6,878 bases of DNA from CF-96 sp028287605. Lineage in GTDB: Bacteria; Chloroflexota; Dormibacteria; Aeolococcales; Aeolococcaceae. Location of the stretch: assembly GCA_034666465.1 (NCBI GenBank), contig JAXDLT010000037.1, positions 1-6,878 of the forward strand. The letters are read 5' to 3'. This document shows, piece by piece, positions 5,759 through 6,878 of the stretch. A program made the translations under genes and the position numbers. The notes beneath the pieces were generated by a model that ran no database searches, was not told the DNA's origin, and worked only from the letters and a program-made list of their open reading frames with translations. Position 1 is the stretch's first letter. Each line of letters starts with the position of its first letter.

Positions 5759-6878
5759 TCAGCCGCAGGCTCTGGGGTTCAGAGGATCCTTCTGCTGGCA
5801 GGTGAGGCCGGCCTTCAGCCCGTCGGGGAGCTTCTGGACCCAGCCGTTGTAGACGATCGGCAGGGCGAGGACGCCCTGGCCACCCATGCCCTCCAGGGTG
5901 TACTGGCCGGTGAGGCCCTGGAGCTTCTTCGGAGTCACATCGGTCTTGGTTCCGGGGCCGGCGTCCGTGAGGAACTTGCCGACCACCGCGGTCTTGGAGA
6001 TGTCGCCATCCCCGGCGGGATCGGGATCGACGACCGAGGTGACGTTGGCGAACTTGCTGGTGACGTAGGCGTAGTAGCCGCCGCCCTTCTTGGCGCCCCA
6101 GTTCACACCGTGGCAGCCGGGATCGCAGGGCAGGACCTTGATGACCTCGTCCTTGGAGACGTCGATGACATCCATGTTGCCCGAGACCGCGTTGGCCACG
6201 ACCATGACCTTGTTGTCAGGGCTGACCGCGTTCTGGATGGGCAGGATGCCCGGCGCCGCCGGCCCCGCGTCGGAGCTGAGCGGCGGGAACTGGATGGGCA
6301 GACCCGAACCGGCGCTGGTCTGCGACCCGGTCACGAAGTCGTAGCCCTTGGTGAGCGAGATGTTCTTGGTGTCGACCAGGCCGCCGCCGCTGTGGCACGC
6401 GGGTCCCGCGGTCGAGATGCACACGATGTTGGCGCTCATCAGGCCGGCCGAGTAGGCCCGGTCGGCGTTGGAGCTCATCGCCGTCGCGATCGGGATGCTG
6501 CCCACGAACGCCCGCTTGGTGATGGACAGGTTGGGATCGGGGGCGTTCAGGTTGAACAGCGACGCGCTGTCGAAGTTCGCGTTCGGGGCCACCGCCGTGT
6601 TGCCGTCGGCGCTGAGCCAGTGGGCGTGCGGGTGGGCGATGCCCTCACCGGGGAGGACGGCGGAGAACTTCTTGATCACGCCGTTGTCGCCGGGGGCGAC
6701 CTCGGTCAGCTGGTTCTCGCCGTTGATGCCGACGATCAGCTCGTCGGTCTGGCTGCGGGTCATGACGTGGGCGGGCGAGAGGCCCACCACCGTCTGGCGG
6801 AGGAACTGGCCGGTGAAGCGGTCGAACGCCGTGGTCTTGTTGGAGAACCACTCATCGGCGTAGACCGTGTTCTCGTCG
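5759..6878 (-). CDS. Secreted YVTN/YncE-like beta-propeller protein (N-terminus outside window)
   Basis: The frame is open from the right window edge to a TGA at 5759-5761, giving 372 visible residues; the start and any signal peptide are missing. A GTG at 6790 is only an internal codon, since the frame continues upstream with a propeller-like stretch (TVYADEWFSN, then AFDRFTGQFLRQTVVG). Recurrent blade-like units of the YVTN/YncE kind are seen: WLSADGNTAVAPNANFDSAS, IPIATAMSSNADRAYSAG, AVSPDNKVMVVANAVSG, YYAYVTSKFANVTSVVDPD. A His-rich HPHAHW at 82-87 and six cysteines in three close pairs (153/161, 251/255, 360/371) point to extracytoplasmic folding with disulfides. The exact function is unknown. 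Such propellers are often periplasmic binding or redox-linked proteins, and its place ahead of a multicopper oxidase suggests a partner role. Two hairpins in the 144-bp gap may uncouple its expression from the oxidase. Confidence 0.8.
   Translation of the reverse strand, partial: DENTVYADEWFSNKTTAFDRFTGQFLRQTVVGLSPAHVMTRSQTDELIVGINGENQLTEVAPGDNGVIKKFSAVLPGEGIAHPHAHWLSADGNTAVAPNANFDSASLFNLNAPDPNLSITKRAFVGSIPIATAMSSNADRAYSAGLMSANIVCISTAGPACHSGGGLVDTKNISLTKGYDFVTGSQTSAGSGLPIQFPPLSSDAGPAAPGILPIQNAVSPDNKVMVVANAVSGNMDVIDVSKDEVIKVLPCDPGCHGVNWGAKKGGGYYAYVTSKFANVTSVVDPDPAGDGDISKTAVVGKFLTDAGPGTKTDVTPKKLQGLTGQYTLEGMGGQGVLALPIVYNGWVQKLPDGLKAGLTCQQKDPLNPRACG

Noticed and set aside
1..6878. CRISPR array, tRNA, rRNA, insertion sequence or attachment site
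   Set aside because: No regularly spaced repeats, cloverleaf, transposase or flanking terminal repeats were seen anywhere in the window.

Overview
The window is very GC-rich and densely coded. It looks like a chromosomal segment of a high-GC, soil-type bacterium. The HTH protein at the left end has the sequence style of actinobacterial XRE regulators, with a short SWE-x-G-x-x-RPS stretch followed by an LCDVYGSTPQELGF stretch. The secreted proteins are Ala/Pro-rich, and there are several lipoproteins. An actinobacterium, or a high-GC terrestrial lineage such as Chloroflexota/Dormibacterota, would fit; the sequence alone does not decide.

Left part (1-2250). A 3'-truncated XRE-type regulator lies on the minus strand and has no complete reading frame inside the window. 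After a short non-coding gap comes a minus-strand lipoprotein with a BsuPI-like beta-sandwich. Facing away from it across a 97-bp divergent spacer is a plus-strand lipoprotein made of two tandem CHRD-like repeats. That gene ends at a GC-rich hairpin, where it converges with the copper genes.

Right part (2283-6878) is a minus-strand copper cassette, transcribed right to left: (i) a secreted YVTN/YncE-like beta-propeller protein whose N-terminus is outside the window; (ii) a 144-bp spacer with two strong hairpins; (iii) a 608-residue protein fusing an amicyanin/plastocyanin-like cupredoxin, a Pro/Ala-rich linker, a two-domain multicopper oxidase and a C-terminal membrane anchor; (iv) 20 bp downstream, a CopC-CopD fusion with an exported copper-binding domain on a multi-helix membrane domain.

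All three right-hand products appear to act outside the cytoplasmic membrane. A reasonable inference is that the cupredoxin-oxidase fusion oxidises a substrate (Cu(I), another metal or an organic reductant) at the cell surface. CopC-CopD would bind copper outside and move it inward, possibly for loading the oxidase, and the propeller would serve as a partner or scaffold. The most notable feature is this cassette, especially the anchored cupredoxin-oxidase fusion. No mobile element, CRISPR array, tRNA or rRNA was seen.
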